Positions 54,428 to 62,330 of a stretch of 64,000 nucleotides of DNA are shown here, piece after piece. Position 1 is the first letter of the stretch; each line of letters opens with the position of its first letter. Below the pieces are notes generated by a model. It was not told where the DNA came from, did no database searches, and saw only the letters and a program-made list of their open reading frames with translations. This stretch comes from Chitinophagaceae bacterium IBVUCB2 (GTDB lineage Bacteria > Bacteroidota > Bacteroidia > Chitinophagales > Chitinophagaceae): assembly GCA_002127295.1 (NCBI GenBank), contig NFUV01000002.1:62001-126000 (forward strand), written 5' to 3'. The translations under genes and the position numbers were made by a program.

Positions 54428-54835
54428 TTATTTTTTGAATAGCAATCTGTCCACAGAATATTTGCCGCTGCCTAGTACAAAAATAGGTAAGCATAAAAGC
54501 AAGTATAGCAGCGAAATTTGTTTGGCCGTAAACGGATCTTTTGCATGTGCAATAAAATAGGCTACTACCATCGTTATAAAAATCGGAATGATCGATAGAC
54601 GGGTAGCAAAACCGATCAATACAAAAAAGCCACAAAACAGTTCTGCAAAAATTACCAGGTTAAAGGAAAGCTTTGAGCCGATGCCAATAATATCTCCAAA
54701 CATAGGCAGTATCTGGTCGTATGATGCCAATTTTAAATATCCGTAATAGACAAACAGGCCGCCAACAATTAAACGAAGCCACAATGCAGCAACATCTGTA
54801 TTCAAAGATGCAGTATTGAAGATTTTATTTTTCAT
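54428..54835 (-). CDS. DoxX family membrane protein
   Basis: About 135 residues from ATG 54835, chosen over 54907 because the extra leader is polar and overlaps the upstream gene. It has four membrane helices with the DoxX pattern (ALWLRLIVGGLFVYYGYLKL ... FAELFCGFFVLIGFATRLSIIPIFITMVVAYF). DoxX-like proteins are membrane components linked to redox and detoxification complexes in other bacteria. It is the last gene of the ArsR-led operon, 20 bp after the first SRPBCC gene, so it is likely part of the same response. Confidence 0.88.
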   Translation of the reverse strand: MKNKIFNTASLNTDVAALWLRLIVGGLFVYYGYLKLASYDQILPMFGDIIGIGSKLSFNLVIFAELFCGFFVLIGFATRLSIIPIFITMVVAYFIAHAKDPFTAKQISLLYLLLCLPIFVLGSGKYSVDRLLFKK

Positions 54836-54855
54836 CTTTTTATATTTATAATGGA

Positions 54856-55287
54856 TTAAGCCTTCGCCAGGAATTTCGGGAGCAGGTTGCCGATCAATTC
54901 TGTCCATCCACCCATAAAACTTTCTTTTGCAAAATCAGGACCATTTTCCTGAAATGATTCTAATCCTTCATGAGTAAGCTTTAATCTTGTGGTTTCCCCT
55001 TCGGGAAATAACTCAAATGTTACGATAGAATATCCATCCAGGTTTTTATAGGTCCAGCTATACTCCAGCTTGCTTCCGGGAATAACTTCTAATACTTTGC
55101 ATAAATGAATAAATTCTTCACCGGTAGTTCCTTTTCCTGCAAACTGAAATTCAAAACCAACTTCTGGTTTAAAGGCTGACAGATCGAAATACCATTGCTT
55201 CATTTGTTCTTTATCGCTGATGGCTTTCCAAACTTTATCAGCAGTAGCATTAAGAACTCTCTCGATGGTGAATGCTGTTGTTTCCAT
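54856..55287 (-). CDS. SRPBCC (AHSA1-like) domain protein 1 of the ArsR operon
   Basis: A 143-residue single AHSA1/START-like helix-grip domain: FTIERVLNATADKVWKAISDKEQMKQWYFD at the start, EFQFAGKG and LEVIPGSKLEYSWTYKN in the middle, and a long C-terminal helix. SRPBCC domains make a hydrophobic cavity for small ligands, and the ligand here is unknown. It differs from the two paralogues upstream (WYFD instead of WWGP). Gap to the next gene upstream is 6 bp. Confidence 0.88.
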   Translation of the reverse strand: METTAFTIERVLNATADKVWKAISDKEQMKQWYFDLSAFKPEVGFEFQFAGKGTTGEEFIHLCKVLEVIPGSKLEYSWTYKNLDGYSIVTFELFPEGETTRLKLTHEGLESFQENGPDFAKESFMGGWTELIGNLLPKFLAKA

Positions 55288-55293
55288 ATTGTA

Positions 55294-55767
55294 TTATTTA
55301 AGTTGATTGTTTTGAATATATTCTTCCAGTTTTCTTAATGTTTGTTTGCCGCCTTCAACAGCATTGGCTGCTTTTACAACCCGATCTCTCACTTCAGCAG
55401 ATGAGAATAAGGCAGTCATTATAATATTTGTCTTGTTGCCCTGTTTTTCAAAAATGATAGTGTTATGAAAATGTATTGCTGGATTTTCATCATCAGAACT
55501 GTGTGCATATACAATCCGCTCAGGTTTTACTACCTCAGTAAAAACAATTTTATTGGGGTAATCTGTTCCATCCGGCCCATGCATCATAAAACGCCAAATG
55601 CCGCCGGGTTTTACTTCCATTTCATATATGGTATTGGTAAAGCCATCCGGGCCCCACCAATGTATAACATGCTCAGGATTGGTCCATACTTCCCACACTA
55701 ATTCTCTTGGTGCATTGACGAGGCGGGTAGTGACAAGTTCTCTATCTGCTGTAGTTGTTGCTGACAT
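55294..55767 (-). CDS. SRPBCC (AHSA1-like) domain protein 2 of the ArsR operon
   Basis: A 157-residue single domain: RELVTTRLVNAPRELVWEVWTNPEHVIHWWGPDGF, MEVKPGGIWRFMMHGPDGTDYPN and a C-terminal helix with GGKQTLRKLEEYI. The WWGP and HGPDGTDY motifs are shared with the next gene upstream, so the two are tandem paralogues. Both overlap or abut their neighbours (6-bp spacing), the packing of a single operon. Cytoplasmic; ligand unknown. Confidence 0.88.
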   Translation of the reverse strand: MSATTTADRELVTTRLVNAPRELVWEVWTNPEHVIHWWGPDGFTNTIYEMEVKPGGIWRFMMHGPDGTDYPNKIVFTEVVKPERIVYAHSSDDENPAIHFHNTIIFEKQGNKTNIIMTALFSSAEVRDRVVKAANAVEGGKQTLRKLEEYIQNNQLK

Positions 55768-55773
55768 AGTTGT

Positions 55774-56226
55774 TTATTTTTGATGTTGTAATACATATTC
55801 AAGACGGTCGAAATTTTCTTCATTGGCCGCCGCAATAAAATGATGTAATTTTTCATACTCACTCAGCAAATCAAATTGCATACTAAAGCTAAGCCGGGTG
55901 CTTTTATTCAATTCCTCAAAAGTGGCAGTAACTGTGAAAGTATGTATGGGCTCTATATGTTCAAGAACAATTTTATCAGGACTTTTTATTTCTACAAAGC
56001 GGCATTCATTAAAATAGTCTGTTCCGTCGGGAGCATGCATGGTAAACTTCCATTCACCACCAGCGGTAAAATCAAACTCATGAAAGGTATTGCTGAAACC
56101 TTTCGGGCCCCACCATTGCGCTAACAACTGCGGATCGGCCCATGCATTGAACACCTGGTTTATTGGGTGGTTGAAAAGCCTTATAGTAATTATTTCAGGT
56201 ACAACTGTTTTATTTTCTCTTTGCAT
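55774..56226 (-). CDS. SRPBCC (AHSA1-like) domain protein 3 of the ArsR operon
   Basis: A 150-residue AHSA1-like protein (IITIRLFNHPINQVFNAWADPQLLAQWWGPKGFSNTFHEF, FTMHAPDGTDYFNECRFVEI), a close paralogue of the preceding SRPBCC protein. Its start overlaps the end of the arsR gene by 17 bp, so the two are translationally coupled. ArsR directly in front of AHSA1 proteins is a recurrent arrangement in which the regulator controls the SRPBCC gene. Confidence 0.88.
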   Translation of the reverse strand: MQRENKTVVPEIITIRLFNHPINQVFNAWADPQLLAQWWGPKGFSNTFHEFDFTAGGEWKFTMHAPDGTDYFNECRFVEIKSPDKIVLEHIEPIHTFTVTATFEELNKSTRLSFSMQFDLLSEYEKLHHFIAAANEENFDRLEYVLQHQK

Positions 56227-56560
56227 GAGTTTTCCTTTTTGGTTTAGCAGGTGCCTGCAAAGTATTCAGGTAGTTTTCGAGTGCATCAAGTTTGGCCGTC
56301 CAGAATTTCTTGTACTGTTCTACCCATTCAGAAACTTCATTCAGCTTATCAAGTTTTGCTTCACAAAATCTTTCTCTTCCCTGTTGTTTAATAGTTACCA
56401 AACCACATTCGGTCAATATTTTAATATGCTTTGAAATAGCAGGCCGGCTCTGTTGAAATTTATCAGCAACAGAATTTAAGTTCATAGATTCATGGGCAAT
56501 CATATTAATAATAGCTCTGCGTGTTGGGTCAGCAATGGCCTGGAATACGTCCCGTCTCAT
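56210..56560 (-). CDS. ArsR-family winged-helix repressor
   Basis: A 116-residue regulator. It opens MRRDVFQAIADPTRRAIINMIAH, the recognition region is VADKFQQSRPAISKHIKILTECGLVTIKQQGRERFC and a basic tail follows (KPKRKTHAKRK). It lacks the cysteine metal-binding CxC motif, so it is not a metal sensor of the classic type. It belongs to the group that precedes AHSA1 genes. It should bind the GTAAC-type inverted repeat at its own promoter and repress the operon arsR - three SRPBCC - doxX. Inducer unknown. Confidence 0.9.
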   Translation of the reverse strand: MRRDVFQAIADPTRRAIINMIAHESMNLNSVADKFQQSRPAISKHIKILTECGLVTIKQQGRERFCEAKLDKLNEVSEWVEQYKKFWTAKLDALENYLNTLQAPAKPKRKTHAKRK

Positions 56561-56577
56561 AGTGAAAATTTAATTAT

Positions 56578-56593
56578 GTAACTAATCGGTTAC
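56578..56593. promoter_or_regulatory. ArsR operator candidate
   Basis: GTAACTAATCGGTTAC is an inverted repeat with 5-bp arms (GTAAC and GTTAC) overlapping the -7 element and the expected start site of the arsR promoter. A second TCGGTTAC copy lies 24 bp away (56610-56617) in the spacer, within an imperfect GTAACC/GGTTTC repeat. The position predicts autorepression. Confidence 0.55.
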
Positions 56594-56622
56594 AAATATA
56601 GGAAACCTTTCGGTTACGCAAA
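56593..56622 (-). promoter_or_regulatory. promoter of the arsR-SRPBCC-doxX operon
   Basis: On the minus strand, TTTG (complement of 56619-56622) is followed after 18 nt by TATATTTG (complement of 56593-56600), an exact match to the Bacteroidota consensus. The core AGGTTTCCTATATTTGT is identical to that of the glxA-like promoter at 62331-62361. Confidence 0.65.
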
Positions 56623-56667
56623 ATTTATTTTCACTTTCAGGCAATGTGTTTAGAAGTTAGCCCTGCA

Positions 56668-57078
56668 TTACGATTTAGGAACCTGGCTTTCATCCATATA
56701 CAACAACTCCCACTGGTGACCATCCAGGTCAGCAAAGCTATGTTGGTACATCCAGCCATGATCGGCAGGTGTTGTGTAGATGGAGCCTCCGGCTTCAACT
56801 GCTTTTGCTACTGACTCATCTACTTTTTCCCTGCTTTCTGCATCAATAGCAATCAGTACTTCCGTAGTTTTTGTGGCATCTGCAATTTGTTTTTTGGTAA
56901 AGGTTTGAAACATCGGCTCGGTAAGCAGCATTGCATATATACTTCCATCATTAATAATCAGACAAGCGGCTTTCTCATCCGTAAACTGGAGGTTGAAGGA
57001 AAATCCTAAATGTGTAAAGAAGTCCATTGACTTTTTTAAATCTTTAACCGGCAGGTTCACAAAAATTTTACTTGGCAT
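56668..57078 (-). CDS. VOC family (glyoxalase-like) protein
   Basis: A 136-residue single vicinal-oxygen-chelate domain: MPSKIFVNLPVKDLKKSMDFFTHLGFSFN, CLIINDGSIYAMLL and the C-terminal HSFADLDGHQWELLYMD, with the DPDGHxWEL pattern. VOC proteins hold a metal and act on small electrophiles, antibiotics or isomers; here the substrate is unknown. It is the last gene of the nine-gene operon from 62239, just before the arsR promoter. Confidence 0.88.
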   Translation of the reverse strand: MPSKIFVNLPVKDLKKSMDFFTHLGFSFNLQFTDEKAACLIINDGSIYAMLLTEPMFQTFTKKQIADATKTTEVLIAIDAESREKVDESVAKAVEAGGSIYTTPADHGWMYQHSFADLDGHQWELLYMDESQVPKS

Positions 57079-57111
57079 AGCATTTCATTTTATATGTAAT
57101 GGAAATTAGTT

Positions 57112-57870
57112 TCAGCTTTTCTTTAAGCCTAAATAGTATTCTCTTTTCTTTTTATCAAAGTGCTCAATGGAATAACGCAATAAAGTGCGGGGCATAGTAG
57201 CTGCATATTTATCCAAAAAAGCTACCAGTTTTTTGGGTTCTTTCGTTCCCGCAAAGCGCAACATCCATCCAGTTGCTTTATGCACCAGGTCTTCTTTGTC
57301 TTTTACCAACAGTTCAGCGATCTTGAACGTATCTTTCACATCCTGCTGCCTGATAAAATAGCAGGTGCTTAGAATGGCAGTTCGTCGCTCCCAAATATTT
57401 TTCGATTTTGCTAATTTATATAAAATGGTATGCGACTTATCATATAAATAACTGCCGGTCATATGCAAACAACCTAAGTCAACCAGGTCCCAATTATTAA
57501 TTCGATCATGACGGCGCATGTATAATTCATAAAACTCTTTTCGTCTTTCCGGGCTTGTCTTTTTATTACGGGATTCTTTATCCATGATACTTACCCCGCC
57601 TGCTCTTACTTCATGTATCCGGCTTTCCAAAAGTTTTTCAATCTCAACAACAGGCATTCCTTCAAATTCTTTTGCCAAAGAAAACAACTGTCCCATTTTT
57701 ACACCCATAAATTTATCGCCATGCCCATATTCTCCTTCGCCTGATTTAAAATACCGCTGAATTTTTTTCAATTCAATATCCGATTGATAGGTCTTTAATT
57801 TTTGAATAAACTCTTTAGCAGTAAGTTTGATTGGTGAAATTGCTTTTGTTGTTTTCTGTATGGTCGCCAT
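57112..57870 (-). CDS. AlkD-like DNA alkylation repair protein
   Basis: A 252-residue HEAT-like repeat protein of the AlkD DNA glycosylase family. The key segment INNWDLVD places Trp127 and Asp131 with the same four-residue spacing as the aromatic/aspartate pair in the B. cereus enzyme. The second aromatic lies in KATGWMLRFAG. Members remove N3- and N7-alkylated purines. Its presence next to DinB, VOC and SRPBCC genes is the main clue that the operon answers alkylating or electrophilic damage. It sits 12 bp from the next gene. Confidence 0.88.
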   Translation of the reverse strand: MATIQKTTKAISPIKLTAKEFIQKLKTYQSDIELKKIQRYFKSGEGEYGHGDKFMGVKMGQLFSLAKEFEGMPVVEIEKLLESRIHEVRAGGVSIMDKESRNKKTSPERRKEFYELYMRRHDRINNWDLVDLGCLHMTGSYLYDKSHTILYKLAKSKNIWERRTAILSTCYFIRQQDVKDTFKIAELLVKDKEDLVHKATGWMLRFAGTKEPKKLVAFLDKYAATMPRTLLRYSIEHFDKKKREYYLGLKKS

Positions 57871-57882
57871 GCTTACACGGTA

Positions 57883-58182
57883 TTATTTCCTGAAGGATAG
57901 CTTATTTGATTTTAAAACGCTTCGCAGTATAGGAATTGTTGCCTTTCCCATTCCATGCAATTGTAATATCTCAGCTTCAGTTCTTTTAGCTAGCTGTGCT
58001 GCTGTTTTAATGCCACTATTTTCCAATGCCCTTCTTGCAGGTGCTGATAACAGGGATAAAAAGCCATCAATGGGTTTTTTGGCTGCTTCGCAAACCGGGC
58101 AAGTTGGACAATCTGTGCTCTTATAAAATATATGGCCTTCGCTGCAAACCCGTCGATTCGTTGATGAAACTTTTTTCTTCAT
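57883..58182 (-). CDS. small zinc-ribbon plus helix-hairpin-helix protein
   Basis: A 99-residue protein. The N-terminus has a cysteine cluster (VCSEGHIFYKSTDCPTCPVC) that looks like a small zinc finger. The C-terminal half (LSAPARRALENSGIKTAAQLAKRTEAEILQLHGMGKATIPIL) resembles the alpha-subunit C-terminal domain of RNA polymerase, a helix-hairpin-helix DNA/protein-binding fold. It could be a DNA-binding accessory of the operon. It lies between AlkD and a two-domain VOC gene. Confidence 0.7.
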   Translation of the reverse strand: MKKKVSSTNRRVCSEGHIFYKSTDCPTCPVCEAAKKPIDGFLSLLSAPARRALENSGIKTAAQLAKRTEAEILQLHGMGKATIPILRSVLKSNKLSFRK

Positions 58183-58197
58183 TTCGATGTATTGATA

Positions 58198-59049
58198 TCA
58201 ACTTACAGCTGCTTTTTCCAGATCGGCAATAATAAATTTTCTCATTTTCAAAAAGGCTTCCATTACTTTTTGTGCTTTAGAAGGATCTGACATTAATTTT
58301 CCTAACACAGCAGGAACAATTTGCCAGGAAACACCAAACTTATCTTTGAGCCATCCGCACATACTTTCCTCCCCACCGTCTGCGGTAAGTTTATTCCAGT
58401 AGAAATCTATTTCTTTCTGGTTGCTGCATTCAACTACAAAAGAAATGGCTTCATTAAAACCAAATTCATGACTGCCCGGTCCATCCATCGCCATAAAAAC
58501 TTTATCATCCAGGATAAACTGGGAGTGTTTTACATTGCCGGCAGCCTGTTCTTCATTCTCACCATACAATAATATACCGGTGATGGAGGATGCCGGAAAC
58601 AGCGCCGTATAAAATTTAACAGCTTCTTCCGCTTTTCCATAACGGTTGCCGGTAAATAAAAAGCAAGGAGTTATTTTCTGATTTACATCGCTGTATTTTC
58701 CTTTCATCAATTGCCAGGAAAGACCAAAACGGTCTTCGAGGAAACCATATCGTTCACTCCAGTCATATTTGTCAAGCGGCATCATTATCTTGCCACCATC
58801 AGCAAGTTGTTTCCATAGTTCATTGATCTCATCGTCTGATTCGCAAACCACAAAAAATGAAATAGCTGGATTTGGTTTGAACATAGGTCCGCCATTCAAC
58901 CCCATAAATTTTTGACCTGCAATTTCAAAGTTTACTACCATGGGTGTATCGGCCGTGATAGTTGAATTAGGAAACAGGGAGCAATAGAATTCAGCAGCAG
59001 CTTTTGCATTGCCATCATACCAAATACAGGGGTGAATGTTGTTTTTCAT
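58198..59049 (-). CDS. tandem-domain VOC (PhnB-like) protein
   Basis: A 283-residue protein with two head-to-tail PhnB/3-demethylubiquinone methyltransferase-like VOC domains. The first is at about 1-130 (IHPCIWYDGNAKAAAEFYCSLFPNSTI, YDWSERYGFLEDRFGLSWQL). The second is at about 130-265 (ITPCFLFTGNRYGKAEEAVKFYTALFPAS, CGWLKDKFGVSWQIVP). The repeats are alike in motif order, so this is an internal duplication. Cytoplasmic; substrate unknown. It has 15-17-bp gaps on both sides. Confidence 0.87.
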   Translation of the reverse strand: MKNNIHPCIWYDGNAKAAAEFYCSLFPNSTITADTPMVVNFEIAGQKFMGLNGGPMFKPNPAISFFVVCESDDEINELWKQLADGGKIMMPLDKYDWSERYGFLEDRFGLSWQLMKGKYSDVNQKITPCFLFTGNRYGKAEEAVKFYTALFPASSITGILLYGENEEQAAGNVKHSQFILDDKVFMAMDGPGSHEFGFNEAISFVVECSNQKEIDFYWNKLTADGGEESMCGWLKDKFGVSWQIVPAVLGKLMSDPSKAQKVMEAFLKMRKFIIADLEKAAVS

Positions 59050-59066
59050 TTTCAGGTATTTAAAAG

Positions 59067-59921
59067 TTAGATCGATTCGGTATGTTTTTTATAGCTATTA
59101 AGAATTGCCTGCCATCCATCTCTTTGCATGTCCAATGAGTTTTGATTCTCTGCATCAAAAGTTTCTGTTACGATGGTCTTGCCATCCTTTTCTTCAAACA
59201 AGATGGTGGCTTTTCTTCCATCGCCCATTGTATAGCTCATAGATCTATGTTTTGTTACTTCGGTGTATTCACCACCAAAATCAAAACTGAAACTGCCATC
59301 TTTAGCGGCCATCGTAGTTTTAAAGGTGCCGCCAACTTTTACATCATTATCAGCATAAGGAGCATGCCAATCATCTGATGCCTGGCACCATTTGGTAATA
59401 TGCGCCGGATCTGTCCATGTTTCCCAGGCTTTTTCAACAGGGGCATTAATTACTGCAGTAATGGTAATAGGTACTTTGGTAGTTCCTTCTGCCAGTTCTT
59501 TTATATTTTTAAGAGCAATAGGCCACATCTTTTCAAACATTTCTTTGAATTCATCTACTATATCCATGTCAACAGTAAGAGTACTTACTCCATTATCTTC
59601 TTGCAAAGAATAATTTTCAGTAGAACCGCTCCATACTTTTATTTTTTCACTGGTGGTGTCTTCTACATCGCCAGTTACTTCGCCCAGGTGTTTGAACGAC
59701 ATGTATTCGTTTGGTTTGTTAACAGCCACCATACTTACCATGCCATTTCCACTCTGGTCAACAAACAATACTTTGCTTCCTTCTTTCCAGTTATCTGTTT
59801 TTACATCCGAACCTTCGCTAAAAGCAGTTGTCCATTTGCGATAAGCATCAAGGTTCCATAATATTTCCCATACTTTTTCTTTGGGAGCATTAATTGTTGT
59901 AGAGAATTTAATCTTTTGCAT
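59067..59921 (-). CDS. tandem-domain SRPBCC (AHSA1-like) protein
   Basis: A 284-residue protein. Two SRPBCC domains are joined head to tail: the first, about 1-145, begins IKFSTTINAPKEKVWEILWNLDAYRKWTTAF. The second, about 150-284, begins ITAVINAPVEKAWETWTDPAHITKWCQASDDWHAP. The first retains a divergent ligand-cavity sequence, and the second keeps the WC(Q) variant of the family motif. The ligand is unknown. Both flanking genes (VOC, DUF1801) also have duplicated domains. Confidence 0.88.
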   Translation of the reverse strand: MQKIKFSTTINAPKEKVWEILWNLDAYRKWTTAFSEGSDVKTDNWKEGSKVLFVDQSGNGMVSMVAVNKPNEYMSFKHLGEVTGDVEDTTSEKIKVWSGSTENYSLQEDNGVSTLTVDMDIVDEFKEMFEKMWPIALKNIKELAEGTTKVPITITAVINAPVEKAWETWTDPAHITKWCQASDDWHAPYADNDVKVGGTFKTTMAAKDGSFSFDFGGEYTEVTKHRSMSYTMGDGRKATILFEEKDGKTIVTETFDAENQNSLDMQRDGWQAILNSYKKHTESI

Positions 59922-59938
59922 AGAAGTTGTTTTAATAA

Positions 59939-60703
59939 TTATTTGGTGTCAATTGATTTTACAATTTCATTGATGATGCGGGAGAGTTCTTTTTTGTTTT
60001 TCTCAGCTTCAGCTTTGTTTTTAAAATAAATTAATCTCCTGTCTTTATATTCTCCCTGTAGTAATTCAGATTTTACTTTTACCACAGCAGGGTGATGAAA
60101 TACCAGTAGCAGTTTGTCTTTTTTATAAGGGCCGAATGTTACAATATCTTCCTTATAGTAATAGCTAGGTGCATTCCACTTAATTCTTTCATTGAGTTTG
60201 GCAGAAGCAGCTTTGATTATTTTACGAACAGCTTCAATTTCTTTTTTGGTAGCTGTATCCAACTTGTCTATCCAGCTTTTTACTTGCTGCTCATCGGTTG
60301 GCTTGGCTGTTTTCTTTGTAACAGGTTTTTTTGCAGCTGCTTTTTCTTTATTTTTTTCTATCCTGTATTTTACAATCTGTGTTATCAATCCTGAGGGTAA
60401 AGGTTTATCTAGCGCAAACTTTACGGTGCCTTTAGAACCTTCATATTTCGATAACTCTTTTTTAAAAGCTTCAATTCCATTAGGTGCGGGATAAAAGCCA
60501 ATATGATTTTTATAGCCACCAAAATGAACAAGATTTCCATCCAGCACAAATGTGGGAATACCATAGCTGATTGTTTCTGTAGCTTTTGGAGCGGCTTTTT
60601 TTATGATAGCCCTCATTTTTTGCAGCACTAACTGCACTTCCTTTGGAAACCCTGCTATGTATTCATCTGTCGTTTTAATTGCTGTGTTCATTCTTGTTGC
60701 CAT
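59939..60703 (-). CDS. tandem DUF1801-like protein
   Basis: A 254-residue protein. The N-terminal DUF1801 domain (about 1-115: KTTDEYIAGFPKEVQLVLQKMRAIIKKAAPKATETISYGIPTFVLDGNLVHFGGYKNHIGFYPAP) is followed by a lysine-rich linker. A second DUF1801-like domain follows (about 140-250: VKSWIDKLDTATKKEIEAVRKIIKAASAKLNERIKWNAPSYYYKEDIVTFGPYKKDKLLLVFH). The fold is a small alpha/beta domain found in electrophile-related clusters; the biochemical role is unknown. Confidence 0.87.
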   Translation of the reverse strand: MATRMNTAIKTTDEYIAGFPKEVQLVLQKMRAIIKKAAPKATETISYGIPTFVLDGNLVHFGGYKNHIGFYPAPNGIEAFKKELSKYEGSKGTVKFALDKPLPSGLITQIVKYRIEKNKEKAAAKKPVTKKTAKPTDEQQVKSWIDKLDTATKKEIEAVRKIIKAASAKLNERIKWNAPSYYYKEDIVTFGPYKKDKLLLVFHHPAVVKVKSELLQGEYKDRRLIYFKNKAEAEKNKKELSRIINEIVKSIDTK

Positions 60704-60730
60704 TTATTTATTATTTAAATCAAACAGGGA

Positions 60731-61264
60731 TTATTTTTCTAAAATAACTTTTAAGTTCTCCAAATTCTTTTGCATGTCTTTTCCTACTAATTTTCCCATA
60801 AACAGGTTAGAAAAATTCATGGGAAATTTTGATTTGCCATAAAACAAATTTGATACAGTCGTTTGCCCATTGCCTGCGGAGCTGACGGTAGTTACAGCAT
60901 TATTAGTAGCCTGGAAAGGTTTTTTAAAACGAATTTCAACTTCCATGCTCTCACCATCTGTTATCTTTTTTATTTCCTGTTCACCCACACCCACATTTTT
61001 GTCATCACTTGTCCATGCTGATGTTGCACCAACTGTTCCGTCATTACCAGTGTACACTAATTTTATATTAGGGTCTTTCATTACCCATATGCTGTAATAT
61101 TCCTGGTTTTTCAGCAGCTTCAGGTAATTAAACACTTCCTGTTTTGCTTTGCTGATAGTTATTTGTTTTTCAACACTAAATTCTCTTGGTGTAAAGAATG
61201 CAATAATTAAAAACAGGGCAATAAGGCTGCCAATTACAGCTAGTATGGTAATTAAAATACTCAT
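60731..61264 (-). CDS. membrane-anchored SRPBCC domain protein
   Basis: A 177-residue protein. An N-terminal hydrophobic helix (about 3-25, ILITILAVIGSLIALFLIIAFF) anchors a single SRPBCC domain (about 30-177: REFSVEKQITISKAKQEVFNYLKLLKNQEYYSIW, GATSAWTSDD, then a helix at the C-terminus). It is the only member of the cluster fixed to the membrane besides DoxX. The ligand is unknown. It sits 27 bp upstream of the DUF1801 gene. Confidence 0.85.
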   Translation of the reverse strand: MSILITILAVIGSLIALFLIIAFFTPREFSVEKQITISKAKQEVFNYLKLLKNQEYYSIWVMKDPNIKLVYTGNDGTVGATSAWTSDDKNVGVGEQEIKKITDGESMEVEIRFKKPFQATNNAVTTVSSAGNGQTTVSNLFYGKSKFPMNFSNLFMGKLVGKDMQKNLENLKVILEK

Positions 61265-61297
61265 GGTAATTTTTTTTGAGTGAACCTTAAAGCTATT

Positions 61298-61714
61298 CTA
61301 TTTTTTATTTTTATCGAAATGCAGCAGCCAGTGATTTCCAAATTTATCTGTCAGGTCGCCGAATAAGGCACCCCAGAAACTGATTTCCAAAGGGTGAGCA
61401 GAAACTCCGTCAGCCGAAAGTTTTGCATAGCAATCTTTAATTTCCTTTTCACTGTTACAATCAAGCATCAGCGAAACAGCATTACCCCTGAGCAACCCTC
61501 TATTCGCAACCATGTCAGAGCCTAACAGTACTAATTTGTCATTGGTAAGTGTAGCATGTAAAATACTGTCTTTCATTTGTTGCGGCATTTTATCTGCCAA
61601 CGGCGATTCTCCAATAGTTTGCAATTCAAGTTCGCCACCGAGGCAGTCTTTATAAAATGTCATCGCTTCCCTGCAATTACCATTGAAGGTTAAGTATGAA
61701 TTAATAAATGCCAT
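61298..61714 (-). CDS. single-domain PhnB-like VOC protein
   Basis: A 138-residue VOC/PhnB-like protein (MAFINSYLTFNGNCREAMTFYKDCLGGELELQTIGESP ... FWGALFGDLTDKFGNHWLLHF). It lies 3 bp after the DinB gene and has the same fold as the two other VOC proteins of the operon, which makes four VOC domains in one transcript. Substrate unknown. Confidence 0.88.
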   Translation of the reverse strand: MAFINSYLTFNGNCREAMTFYKDCLGGELELQTIGESPLADKMPQQMKDSILHATLTNDKLVLLGSDMVANRGLLRGNAVSLMLDCNSEKEIKDCYAKLSADGVSAHPLEISFWGALFGDLTDKFGNHWLLHFDKNKK

Positions 61715-61717
61715 AGT

Positions 61718-62239
61718 TTATTTCTTATGAGTTGATAAAATATTTTTTAATTGAATAGTGTGTCGTTGTACATGAAATAGGATGAATTGAATCCATTCAT
61801 ATCTTGTTAGAAACCCGAAAGTGGGAAACTCAAAATCCATACAGGCTTCATCCAACGGTTTGCAATTGATAATACTTGTTAAATAGAGTTTGTTGACTTC
61901 AAGTTCTTTTAACAGTTCATTTCTGTCATACTGCTTTTCTTCCGGTATGATAAAATCCGGCGCCTTCATTTTTATTTCCATGTTCAGAAAAAGCACTTTT
62001 AATTTTTCTACCTGTTCATCATATGGCCGCCCTGTTTTTTTAATTTGCGAATCAGGAATACCTGCAGTTGCTTTTATAATATGTTGAGCTACTTGTCCCG
62101 CTGTCCAGCTTCCTGCAAATGGCACTTCATTTATTTGTGAGGTTGTAAACAAGGAAACAAGATTTACAAAGTCAGTAAAACTCTGCTCCAGTTTTTCTGT
62201 GAGTTTTGTTGTGTCAGGTATTGCTGCTGAAACTTTCAT
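61718..62239 (-). CDS. DinB superfamily protein (first gene of the operon)
   Basis: A 173-residue four-helix DinB/YfiT-like protein. The family metal-binding histidines are likely present: GSWTAGQVAQHIIKATAGI carries His in helix 2, and FLTRYEWIQFILFHVQRHTIQL carries a HxxxH pair in the last helix. DinB-like enzymes of this type act as metal-dependent thiol transferases (bacillithiol or glutathione type), which suits a detoxification operon. It is the first gene after the divergent regulator. Enzymatic partner thiol unknown. Confidence 0.85.
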   Translation of the reverse strand: MKVSAAIPDTTKLTEKLEQSFTDFVNLVSLFTTSQINEVPFAGSWTAGQVAQHIIKATAGIPDSQIKKTGRPYDEQVEKLKVLFLNMEIKMKAPDFIIPEEKQYDRNELLKELEVNKLYLTSIINCKPLDEACMDFEFPTFGFLTRYEWIQFILFHVQRHTIQLKNILSTHKK

Positions 62240-62330
62240 TTCTAAAAAATTAGGTGCTTTTTTTGTTTACAGCACAAAGATGTTTTGAATAATTGATTGG
62301 GAAGGGTGGCGTATATGACATATTAACGGG

